64,000 bases of DNA from Gnetum montanum. Its lineage: Eukaryota; Streptophyta; Gnetopsida; Gnetales; Gnetaceae. The notes beneath the pieces were generated by a model, which searched no databases, had not been told where the DNA came from, and was given only the letters and a program-made list of their open reading frames with translations. Positions 1-10,200 of the stretch are shown here, piece by piece. Position numbers and translations under genes: made by a program. Each line of letters opens with the position of its first letter. Positions within the stretch are counted from its first letter, which is position 1. The stretch is from NCBI GenBank assembly GCA_015680685.1, contig MNCI01026912.1, positions 995,541 to 1,059,540 of the forward strand, read 5' to 3'.

Positions 1-28
1 CCTCTTATTTATAGATATGGCGGCGGAC

Positions 29-75
29 CGCGATATCGCATACGTGATATCGTAGGGGAAGACGCGATATCGCGG
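29..75. repeat. cluster of palindromic GATATCG units
   Basis: Three closely spaced copies of a palindrome with a GATATC core lie at 29-40, 42-53 and 63-74; the last is the perfect 12-mer CGCGATATCGCG. Such runs suggest the edge of a repeat that continues beyond the left end of the window. No family is recognised. Confidence 0.5.
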
Positions 76-1844
76 CATAGTGCATGTCGCATCTCATCAG
101 ATATTAAATGTGATTTAAATGTTGTTAGAATTGAGACCATCATCCCTACTAATAATTAATTTTCTCCAACTTTTGAAGTCTATTTCTACAACTTTTAGTT
201 TTTGTAGACATTTTTTTATTGAAATTAATCTTCTCATTCATGAAAAGGACTTGGTATTACAAGCAAGATGAAAGACTTATATTCAGCTAGTTATATCTTA
301 CAATCTTCCTAGTTTTTTGTAACTTTTGCTATCATGAAGGATATTTGTTCAATGCTTGTCCTTGTTGGCTCAAGAAAAAAGATTTTGAATAGAAGAAGAA
401 ATGTATTGAAGTTGGAGATAGAAAAAAAATTATGAAGTTAAAGATATGAAAAATAAAGTTAATATTAATAATTAGAATGATTTGATGGCAATAAAGAATC
501 CAGAGAAGATAGAAGCTCCTATGTATATTTTTATTTGGATCATATAAAGTATTAAGCAACCTAGATAGATAGCTTGTAAAGTAAGTTTTTTCTTGTCTTA
601 CAAGAGTACTATTAACTCAAAGATTAAAACTAGTCAACAAGAAGGTTATATTTAATGATAAAGATTCTCAAGGTGAAGATTTTCCACTAGTGCTACTATT
701 TTTTTGCTTTGAAACAAATATTGGTATTAAGTCATAGCTCCTTATTCCAAATCCTTTTGTTATTTTAAGTTCAAGCATAGATGTTGAAAAGTGATGTAAA
801 TTTTGTTAGGATTATGACCTTTCTTCCTACTAATAATTAGTTTTCTTTGCTTATTTTTTCAAAGTATCAATTGTAAGGTTGTGTACTTTAGATAGAGTTT
901 TAAAATCGAAATTTTTTTTCATTCTTTTGATGATGTCTACTTAGTGTTAAGCTTATAATGTACCCTGAATTTTCTTTGCTCATTATTAATATTTTTTTGG
1001 GGTCCAACTCCCCATCCTTCCCCTATGTAATTAATTTTAATCTTTTAATTTTTTAAAGCATCAGTTGTAAGCTTATATATTCCATAAGTGTTAAGACATC
1101 GTCATTAGCCCCTTAATCTAACAAGGTCTTGATCAATGCATAGTTAGTGGCTTAGTCACAAGATAATTAGGCAATCAATGATCTTTCTAGAGGCAACTTT
1201 TGTTCTTGAAATGTTGGTATGAACAGTATGGAAAGCTAGTTGTCCAATTCACTTGTTCTATTATTTGTAGCTATGTTTTGAGCATGCATCACATGACACA
1301 GTATAGTATAATACATTACTATACCCCATAACAATGTTAAGAGACATTCCTAAAATTGGAAAGTTTTTCCTTGACATATTGTTTTTGATGTTTTTTACTC
1401 AATGCCAAGCATTTGACATACTCTAAATGTGTACTTATTATTAATAAATTTTTTGAGGTATGATAGCCCCACTTCTTATGCACATCACAAAGGAAAAATT
1501 GTTGATGAATACCACAAATTTTTAACTATTTAAATGTATATTCTATTATTTTTCAATTGAATAGATAGTTTTGAAAACTCAAATCATTTGTATGACATGA
1601 AGGAGATGGTATTGAAGATGTACATTCTTCTTGTTGTATGTCTTGCTAATAAAGATTCCATGAATACACAACCTCAAATGACAATGGTGGTGATTTTGAG
1701 CAATCATTCACTATATGTAAGGTTGTAAGGTATTCACACAATTGATCTTTGGCTAGAGATTGGATTGGTGAATGTGACACTAGACATAGTTTGAAGTATT
1801 TTATATTTGTGTTGAACAATAGCTATATGAATCACAATCAATAA
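76..1844. other. AT-rich intergenic DNA without recognisable gene
   Basis: About 1.8 kb of AT-rich sequence upstream of the host gene. Only short chance reading frames occur and no family motif was recognised on either strand. Confidence 0.5.
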
Positions 1845-1930
1845 TGAAGTGTTAACCTAATGGTAAGACTCTTGATTTGGAAGCTCCAAGTTATGGGTTT
1901 GATTCTGATGGGCAATGTTGAGTTATAAAG
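1845..1930 (+). mobile_element. tRNA-derived SINE-like head
   Basis: A box A-like stretch (aacctaatggtaagact, 1854-1870) is followed after about 25 bases by a box B-like stretch (gggtttgattc, 1895-1905). This is the spacing of an internal RNA polymerase III promoter in tRNA-derived SINEs. The sequence does not fold convincingly as a complete tRNA, so a SINE head is preferred. The 3' end was not identified. Confidence 0.4.
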
Positions 1931-2260
1931 TTTTAATTTGACTATATGGTTTAGGGGTGAATATTGTTAAAAAATTTTCAGGTTTCAACAATATGATTTT
2001 GGCAATGTTAGGTGACTTATTGTTTTTTTAGGTAACAGGTTGCTAGTTTGAATCACACTTGAGGCAACATTATATTTTGTTGTAATTCTTCTAGTGTATC
2101 TTGTTGGCTATATGTCATGGAGTCTAGGTATAGTCAAATTATTTTAGGTTCCAACTCACTTTCACTCATCCACTCCTTTTTGCTTCCCCTTACCCATCCA
2201 CCTCAGCAACTCACTTCCTTTCCACTAACTATTTATTGCACATGTCACCTTTGATTCAAT

Positions 2261-2419
2261 ACTATTTGATGAGGATTTTATTGTTTATGCCACATGAATT
2301 ACCTTTTGTTTCAGATGGACCCTATGCCCCCATTTATTTTACTATTGATGAGGATTTTATTGTTTGTGCCACATGAATTACCTTTTGTTTCAGATGGACC
2401 CTATGCCCTCGTTTGTTTT
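2261..2419. repeat. tandem duplication, 80 and 79 bp units
   Basis: Two head-to-tail units (2261-2340 and 2341-2419) share almost every base, including gatgaggattttattgttt and cagatggaccctatgccc. Only a few substitutions and one 1-bp indel separate them, so the duplication is recent compared with the surrounding repeats. It sits about 300 bp upstream of the GC-rich promoter region of the LHY-like gene. Confidence 0.85.
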
Positions 2420-2773
2420 ACTTTCCGTGGGGATATATCTTGAAATATTGGTATACTCCAACATATATAGTTCAATTAGAACTTTATAACTTAGCATTCC
2501 CTTGAACCCATAATTGAAAGCTTTCAAATTAAAAGTTATCAATAAGGTGACACCGTTGTTTTTGCTTTCCACATCTGTGATGCCTGTTTTTCAGTGTTCT
2601 CTACGTAGGATGAATATTTCTTAGTGGTCTCTACGTAATATATGTGAGTTTCACCTTAAGAGAAACTATCGAGAAAATAAAAATTCATTCGGGTATGTCT
2701 AATCAAGCAATTTCGTGGGGAGTATGCTACGGCTGTATGCCTGTATGCCAGGGCTCACCGTGGTGAGGATGAG

Positions 2774-2781
2774 GTGGGCCC
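2774..2781 (-). promoter_or_regulatory. TCP-binding consensus (GGGCCCAC on minus)
   Basis: GTGGGCCC on the plus strand, which fits the class I TCP consensus GGNCCCAC when read on the minus strand. It lies in the GC-rich region upstream of the LHY-like gene. An 8-mer alone is weak evidence; function is inferred. Confidence 0.35.
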
Positions 2782-3032
2782 GCTTTGTTTCCACGGTGGC
2801 AGAACTGGGTCACGTTGGCGGCCACGTCTGAATATCCAGTCGTGCAGCACAATTTAAACCAGAGATTGGAGGCCCAAAAAGTGGTAACATAGACAGGCGC
2901 CAATCTCAGCCACAAATCAGCGCTAGATCGATAACAGGAGCGTCCTAAGCAGCATAGAGGAAGTAAGATTTTCCAGATTTTGGCAACCAAATGGAAAGCA
3001 CCAAAATTAAAGGCTACTAATGTTAGGGCGGC

Positions 3033-3040
3033 GGACCCAC
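3033..3040 (+). promoter_or_regulatory. TCP-binding consensus GGACCCAC
   Basis: Fits GGNCCCAC, close to the TCP site bound by CHE in the Arabidopsis CCA1 promoter. It is the second such site within 260 bp. Function is inferred. Confidence 0.35.
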
Positions 3041-3202
3041 ATCAACGTGGCCATAAAGCGCAAAAGAAAGCAAGCACCTGACCTGGCTATTTCCATCCTT
3101 GGGGGCGCTCATTCTACCCCCCTCATTTTCGGCTAATTTTTATTTTTTGCGGTGAAAGAATTCGGACCCGTGGTCCCCCGTTTCTTAGCCGCCGATGCCC
3201 GC

Positions 3203-3208
3203 CACGTG
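3203..3208. promoter_or_regulatory. G-box CACGTG
   Basis: A palindromic CACGTG in the context GCCACGTGTC, the classic plant G-box bound by bZIP and bHLH (PIF-type) factors. It lies about 1 kb upstream of the proposed start codon. Function is inferred from position and motif only. Confidence 0.4.
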
Positions 3209-3479
3209 TCCCGCACGCGGGGGGCCTCCCAGCCACAAGGTTTTGCCCATGTACAAAACTGGCGGCAGGCATTTTATGGCACGAGGAATTCGCAAAAAAA
3301 GGAAACAAAAAGAACTCGTGGCTGCGAGCGTTCGGCCTCAAGGATGGCAGAAAGAAAAGGTCTGTCTTTAGGCACTTGTGCTGGCGGGGAACGCCAGCTG
3401 AGCAGTTTGTGTAAAAGATGGAGCGAAGAAATTGTGGCTCTAGTAGCCTCTAAGACGCCCATGGTGGCCTTACGCTGAG

Positions 3480-4254
3480 CCTCTGGTGCTGGCTCCCTTG
3501 CAACAGGCACTCAAGGAGGAGGAAGCTTGATCGCAGAACTTGGGAGAGAAACACGCAGAGATTTGTTTGCGGGACGATGCTTGTTTCGTCATGGAGTTGG
3601 AGCTTGGAATGGATTCTTTAGGGATCCGTTGAGGCTTTCTTGGCTTCATTTAGCTTTGGTTCGGCTTCTTGTGTTTTTGATGTTTCTCTGCGGAATTGCT
3701 CCGGAAGAGCACGGAATTTGGCCGTTTTGATTCAGAGATCGGGCCTTCGGCGCGGGCATGGAGCTTGACTGTATCTACTGAGGTTTTTAAATTAGTTTTC
3801 ATTTATTCCGGTGGACGTGCACGAGGCGTTTCTGGTGTGTGTATATTTTCATGAAGCTGAAGGAGCTGCCTTGTATATGTTTCGCTTATCCGTTTGTGTG
3901 CTGTCGCCCTTCCCTTAAGATTGGATGCCCCAAGGCGATTTTGCTTAATTTCATGTGTTTCAAATTTTTGCTTGAAGTTTGTATTCTTTAGTAATTAGCT
4001 TCCCATGGCAAAGTCATTGGACGAAGAAGCGCCGGGATCGTCCTTGCTGAAAGCTATTCTGTAAACTGGCTTCGAATTGAACATATTTCTTCCTCGGAGA
4101 AAGATTATCCGTTGGTGTTATTTCTTGTCTACGCAAAGTAACGAAGCTCGCGACCAAAAAATTCAGGCAAAAGCGTTTTATTTGTAGATTTTAGAAAAGG
4201 GGAAACAGTTAGCACTCATCCGTCGGTGGAGTTTGTCTCTGCGGTCGACCCTGA
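3480..4254 (+). other. probable 5' leader of the LHY-like mRNA
   Basis: This stretch runs from the GC-rich promoter region to the in-frame TGA that directly precedes the proposed start ATG. It has several upstream ATGs, including an open frame of 67 codons at 3527-3730 with no recognised domain. LHY/CCA1 genes commonly have long leaders with introns, so part of this block could be intronic. The 5' boundary is approximate. Confidence 0.4.
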
Positions 4255-4287
4255 ATGGACTCATCATCTGTTGGAGCACCTTCTCAG
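4255..4287 (+). CDS. LHY: LHY-like exon 1 (coding part)
   Basis: Encodes [15 protein letters not shown] in frame lies immediately upstream at 4252-4254. The exon ends at CAG before a GTGTGT donor. Splicing to 7187 reads straight through GAG GAA GAA into ATG 7196, so the frame supports this being coding rather than leader. If ATG 7196 is used instead, this part is untranslated. Confidence 0.65.
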
Positions 4288-7200
4288 GTGTGTTGATTAT
4301 TTCGTAATTTCCGTACTTTCATTTGTCAGCCGTTAACGTTAACGTTCTTTGCGACAAGAAACGCAACCATTACCGTTATTATCTTAGTATTTCTTTTTAA
4401 GAGTATGGATATTGGCATTTCATTGTCATCATATTTGGGGTTACCTTATATGAGTTTTCTTTCACCATTCATTATTATCAAGAGTTAAAGCTAAAAGTAC
4501 TCATCCATATGGTTTGGCATGGTTTTACTGGAGGCTGCTGATGAGCATTTGTTGTTTAAACTTTAAAATACACTAAATTTAAAATTTACCATCTAAAGGT
4601 CACAATTTACTTAGGAACACCTTTCACATTACTAAATAAGGTGTAAAATACATAAAATATATATAGAAACTGAAACTGAAAGCTTTATTATGTTCGAAGA
4701 TCCTAGGAACCTATTGGAAAGGTGGAATGCAATTCAAAATCTTCATTTACAAAGTTACCAAGCAAATTTGGATAAGTTTGAAACAAATTCATAAGATCCT
4801 AGGCATTAATGTTTCATTTGCTTAGAATATGCCTAGGTCTGGTACATTGTAGAAACTTGTGCATTCATCTTCAATAACATTATGGTTATAGAGGTGATAG
4901 GTTTGATCTTCCCATGGAATGTTAATCTATTTTCCAATTTCTATTTTAAAGTAATTAAAAACCATTCTTGTCCTATTAATTTTAAAGTAAGGGATTTCTG
5001 TAGTCAAATAGTCTACCTTTGGAAGGATGCCTTCTCTAACACTATTTAAGTAAAATTGCTCTTCTTTTTCAGTATGAGCTACTTGGAAAGGCAACAAAAA
5101 ATTTGATTATGTATGTACTATTTTTGGAGCCATAAAATTCCCTTGTAGTATCAACTTTTGTACTGAGTAACCTGCATTACCAACTTGGAGAACTTATTTA
5201 CTGTAGAATTAGCTGCATTATCAATATAAACAACAAATTGATAGATAGCTGCCACCTTTAAAGGTGACAGCCCTGCTTCTAAGAGCAAGATACTATACAA
5301 AGTTTGTCTTTTAGCCTGGAATTCTTTGAATAAATACTGCTTTTGTATATCTTTCAACTTGCGACACTGTTTTCTTGTTACCTCGGAACCCTAACCAATA
5401 CACCCATATAAGAGTACTAGTTGTATGATTGTCTTGAAAAAAGTTGTTTTCAAATATCCCATGCCACAATTGAGTCTTATTTGCAATTTTAAAAGAAGAA
5501 AGAGCATTCATTCGAACAATGATCCTTTGGTTGATACACAAATCTGACTTGTGATTGCCAAAGCATTTTATAATTATTAACTAGGTCAACTGCCTTTTCA
5601 CCTATCTTGAAGGAGTAATTAGTCTTTGGTTCCCCATAGAGCATAATCTTAGTTGTTTTGATATTCACCTTCATTCCAGAGTATTGGAAAAATTTATCTA
5701 AGATAATAGTAGAATTTATGTGAGAGAATTATATCCAGGGATAGTTTCACTCTATGAGACTCACATTTTTTGATGCTAATGATGGCATTTTATTATATCT
5801 GTGTAGAGCTAAAGGATCTGTTGGACAAATGAACTTGTTCAAAATACATCAATAGTAATAAATCTTGAGTATAATAAATGTGTCCAATATTCATGCAATT
5901 TGAACATGTCTTTTATATAATTCTCTAGAACTAGCACTGGTAGCTTGAATAGCTTATACAAAGATTGATTTGAGATTTGCCATTTTCATCTTAAGAAATC
6001 TATTTTGCAACATTTTAATAATACATGTTGCTCATCTTCTATCATTTGTAGCAAACACAGTTGACATTTTCTATATTCATGTTGCTTATTGTTCCATTTT
6101 CTTGTTTCAACTTGGAGATGGTGTGATCCATTCTTACTTTGCTAATTAGTGCTCTCATGGATATTGTAATTTTTGCATGTAGATATTTTGTTTTATTATG
6201 TTTGCTATCTCTAATTTTGGCCAAGAGGCTAACTACCAGCCCCATCCAAGAGAGTCCTCCTCAGTCACGGTAAAATAATTTTATCATCATAATGGTGAAA
6301 GAGAGCTCTCCTAGTTAAAGTTTTTTTCTCCCTCTCATTGTAATGGCTAAGAGGAGTGGATGCTTGTTTTGATTTTTGTTTTTAATGTGAAAATCAATTC
6401 TTAGTAAATCAATTCGAGATTTTATTAATTTGAAAAATATAAAAAATTCTCTCAGCCAAATAATAGATATATATTATAAGCTAAAGTAGTATTCTGCTAG
6501 TAAAATTGAAGTTATTTTTTGGTATTTGTGCTCCTTTTGCCATCTTTATAAAACTTTCTCTGTAACAAGTTTCTAATCTTGTTCTGAATTTATTATTCTA
6601 TGAATAGTTTCGATTCCCTATTTTTGTAGCCACAATTATCTTGCATGGAACCATCCTTGTTGTTGAGATTTTCAAATAATCTTTGTTGAGATCTTATTAC
6701 TATTTTTATTTCTCAAGTAGAATGTTAAGAATTGATACATTGCTTCAGCTTCCAATGGCAACAAATTAGCTTTTAATAAAAGTATTGCATATGCAACTTG
6801 AGTCTTTATCTTGAATTCATCCTAAATATTAGGGATCATAATTTGGAGTGATGATAAGGCACTCATATCTTAAGTTGAAGACCTAGGTTTGAGCTTGGGT
6901 GTAGCCACTCAAGAAGTTATGCATTCAATCATCCATCGACTCTCCTAAGACTTTGCTTAGTGGGATGAGCATTGTGGCTTTGGGTGATGATCTTTTTTTT
7001 TTTATATATCATTTTAAGTATTGAAAGGGGTGTTTTTTTTTGGGATAAACATAGCTTTGCATAATATGTTGCATCCCGTTGGTGAAAGTAACAAAAAGTA
7101 AGGAATACAGGGTGTTTTCTCTTAATAATATTCAACCAAATATATTGTTAGGTTTCTTGAACATGACTTTCTCTATGTGTATATAGGAGGAAGAAATGGA

Positions 7201-10200
7201 AATAACTCCAGGTGGTCCAAGCAATCAGAGCAATGGTGTACCTTGTTCTAAGTTGAATAACCCACAAGTGCAGGCAATCAGACTTCAAAATGATGAGGTC
7301 TCTTCTTCAGGAGATGAAATTATTGCAAAGGTAATATTCTACCAGACGTTTAGTATTTTTTGCAATTATCGGGCTTTAAAACACATTGCACATGATGCTT
7401 ATCAATGTCTTAAGATGAACATATATTGGATTCTTGCTTCGTTTTCTATGCAGAAATATGATACTTTGGTACCATATTGTATAGCACCTCCCTATATTTC
7501 TTTTATTATGTGAGAAAGTGAAAAATGATTTTAAAATCAGTGTTTTAAAGATGACTTCTGGACGTCCTTGGCTTGTTAACAGTTTGTGTTAATTGGAAGC
7601 AGAAGAGAGTTTATCGCATTCTTCTTAATAATCTGCATAATATGTAATATTTGAATGTTTTATGGTTGCATTAATTTGGTAGGCAGTACTTCCATGCCAT
7701 ATAAAAGGCATTTACCAATTTTGTACCCTTTTTTTGATTCAGGTTTATGTTATTTCCTGTCCCATCTCTGATGTATTCTAACTTAAAATATAATTGGACT
7801 CTTGATAACAAAACATCATACTATGTTATTGTAATATCATGTAAGCTTTCGGTATCGCTGCTCATAGCTTTTTAAACTAAATTACTATCAATTGTTCATC
7901 GCCTAGCCAAGTATTGACACTAATGTGCATTTTCACATGGTAGATTAGAAAGCCTTATACTATCACAAAACAAAGAGAAAGGTGGACAGAAGAAGAACAT
8001 CAGAAATTCTTGGAAGCTTTAAAGTTGCATGGTCGGGCATGGAGAAGAATTGAAGGTAGGATTTCTCTGAGGTTCAACATGCGGAAGACCCCTAATTTTT
8101 ATTTCGTATGATGTTGAATTAGTAGGTAGTCTCCTGCTTCACAGTCTTACTTTTATTTTACAGGCAAAGACGGGTTTTGCTTTTTGTAATGCTTAAGAGG
8201 GCTTGATATTCTTTTTCCCTAAGGATTTCAATGGATTACTTCTTTGTACTCCCTTGCAGAACACATTGGCACCAAGACTGCTGTCCAGATTCGAAGTCAT
8301 GCTCAAAAGTTTTTTACCAAGGTCATTTTCTTTCCTCACAACAATTTATTTCATACGTCAATTTATAATCAAAACATTTCAATATTATAATTAATTTAAC
8401 ATCAAATCATGTTTTTTGTGAATGTACATTTGTTACTGCTTAAATTTCCTTTTTCCAAAGATATCCTACCACACTAGGACGGTGGTCGGTTTGTCAACTA
8501 GTACGTTGTGAGCTAAAACTATGATTGAGGCATTGTAATTTCTTCTTAAGTCAGTTGATACACCTGAAATTTTCCATCTGTGCCTAAAAGTTTTCTATTT
8601 TAAATAATTGGTAAAAATAGTTCAAGTAATGTTTGTGTTGTAGTACCTGTTCTTTAATATTTCGAAAACCATATTTTAACCATCATTCACACGTGTCTGT
8701 GTGATGAAAATTGTAGCAATTGTAGAATTAGAAGATACATTGACAGTTAAAAAACTTAGGGCTTGGATTTCACATGGGATTTTCTTTAGTTGTAATAGTA
8801 ATAGAAGAGACTGTTTTACCTGATAAGATTATAATATAATGCTAAAAATAATGGAATAACTTTTGATCTTAGTCTCATAGTGAAATAGTGAGAGAATTAA
8901 TATATAACAATAGGAGCTGAAAGTACACAACTTTTCTTGTATCATTCAAACGTATTTTAGTGATGTTAATCATGAAATTTCAATAGTTAAAGATGAATTC
9001 ACATTTAGAAGTTGATCCACAACAAAAGCTTTCTAAAGCAAAGGCTTCATTTTTAAGAACTACAGAACATAAATCCTCACTAGGTTATAGGGTAAGTTAT
9101 GTAGAATTACCATTAGACTTGTGATTCTTTATGATGCAAACCTATGATCGTTTATGATGCAAAATGTTGATCTATTAAAAAGTGTCAAGGTCAATGTGTG
9201 CATTGGTAGAAATGCATATGCTAAGGTGGATGTTGGGTGTGACTAGGAAATATTGAATCAACAACTTTGTTATTAGGGGAAGTTTGGGAGCAACACCCAT
9301 AGAAAAGAAGATTAAGGAAAGTTATCTTAGATGGCTTGCTCATGTGCTAAGAAGGCTAGAGAATGTCCTGTTAGAAGTGTGGATTTCTTAGATATCAGAA
9401 GATTTGAAAGAATTTTTTATTTTTGCAGATTTTTGGTAGCTTGATCTATCAAATGATTGGGTGGCCCAACTGAGAAAAATTGATTTTTTTTTTCAGATTT
9501 TGTAGTTGCAATATCTTTGTGATCCAGATGGGCTTTGCACTGATCTTAGGCATGTTGGAACTTGTTCTGCAATCAATTTTAGATCAATTGGAATTTATTT
9601 TATAATTCAAATTCAGCACGAAAAGGGGTCTTGAATAAAACTTTTTAACGTCTAGAATAGAAATTAGCGATTTGTGAGATGATGGATAATGAAAGTTATT
9701 GGAATGGAAAATTTCTTAACATAATCTATTTTATTTCTGTAGCATCAGTTCGCCACAATGGCATCAATTTTCTCTTACAAAGCTCTATATTTATGTCAAA
9801 TGATGGGGCCATAATAGAATATGATGGGACAAGCCTATTTTATGGAAAATTGGGCTCAAAATTAAAGAGACACGAGATTGGGGCCATTCTCTAATTATAT
9901 CTGCCCATCAGTCTTTTTCTAAAAAGAAAAATAATGAAAATTTCTATTGTCTTTTATGAAAAAAGACTCCAAGTAGACTTTACATGGCTTTGGTCCCTAT
10001 GTTACAAAAGAGCTAATTTGGCTTGACTTAATCTTTGACTTTTCTTGAAGTTTGAGTTTTGTGTTTATGCTTATTGAATTTGCTTTTTTGTCTATCTTGA
10101 ATTCCACATCTTGGGTAAGTTGAGTGAATGGGGGGTGAGTTACCAAAGTGCATACTAGAAGCAACAAGAAGATGTTGCTTTATTAAAGTTGAGGGAAACC

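Larger units (their letters stand above)
2700..3479 (+). promoter_or_regulatory. putative promoter region of the LHY-like gene
   Basis: This is the only long GC-rich, repeat-poor block upstream of the first coding exon, and it contrasts sharply with the AT-rich DNA around it. It contains two GGNCCCAC-type TCP-binding consensus sites, a third GTGGNCCC-type site at 3170-3177, and a CACGTG G-box. In Arabidopsis, TCP factors (CHE) bind the CCA1 promoter and G-boxes occur in clock gene promoters, so these sites are plausible. No TATA box or transcription start could be fixed from sequence. Short open frames here on both strands have no recognisable family motif and are treated as non-coding. Confidence 0.5.
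4288..7186 (+). other. LHY: LHY-like intron 1
   Basis: A GT-AG intron of 2,899 bp. Apart from a non-LTR retrotransposon tail at 4760-5680 and a SINE-like unit at 6843-7003, it is AT-rich and shows nothing recognisable. Confidence 0.65.

Noticed and set aside
1845-1930. Possible tRNA gene
   Set aside because: Box A and box B are present but no cloverleaf or 3' acceptor pairing could be drawn; a SINE head fits better. The same holds for 31660-31720 and 38855-38925.
3123-3510. Overlapping open frames on both strands in the GC-rich block
   Set aside because: No family motif, low-complexity composition and position upstream of the LHY leader; GC-rich DNA has few stops by chance.
6181-6189. AGATATTTT, the reverse complement of the evening element AAAATATCT
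   Set aside because: It is exact, but a 9-mer in AT-rich intron DNA is expected by chance and no second copy lies in the promoter.
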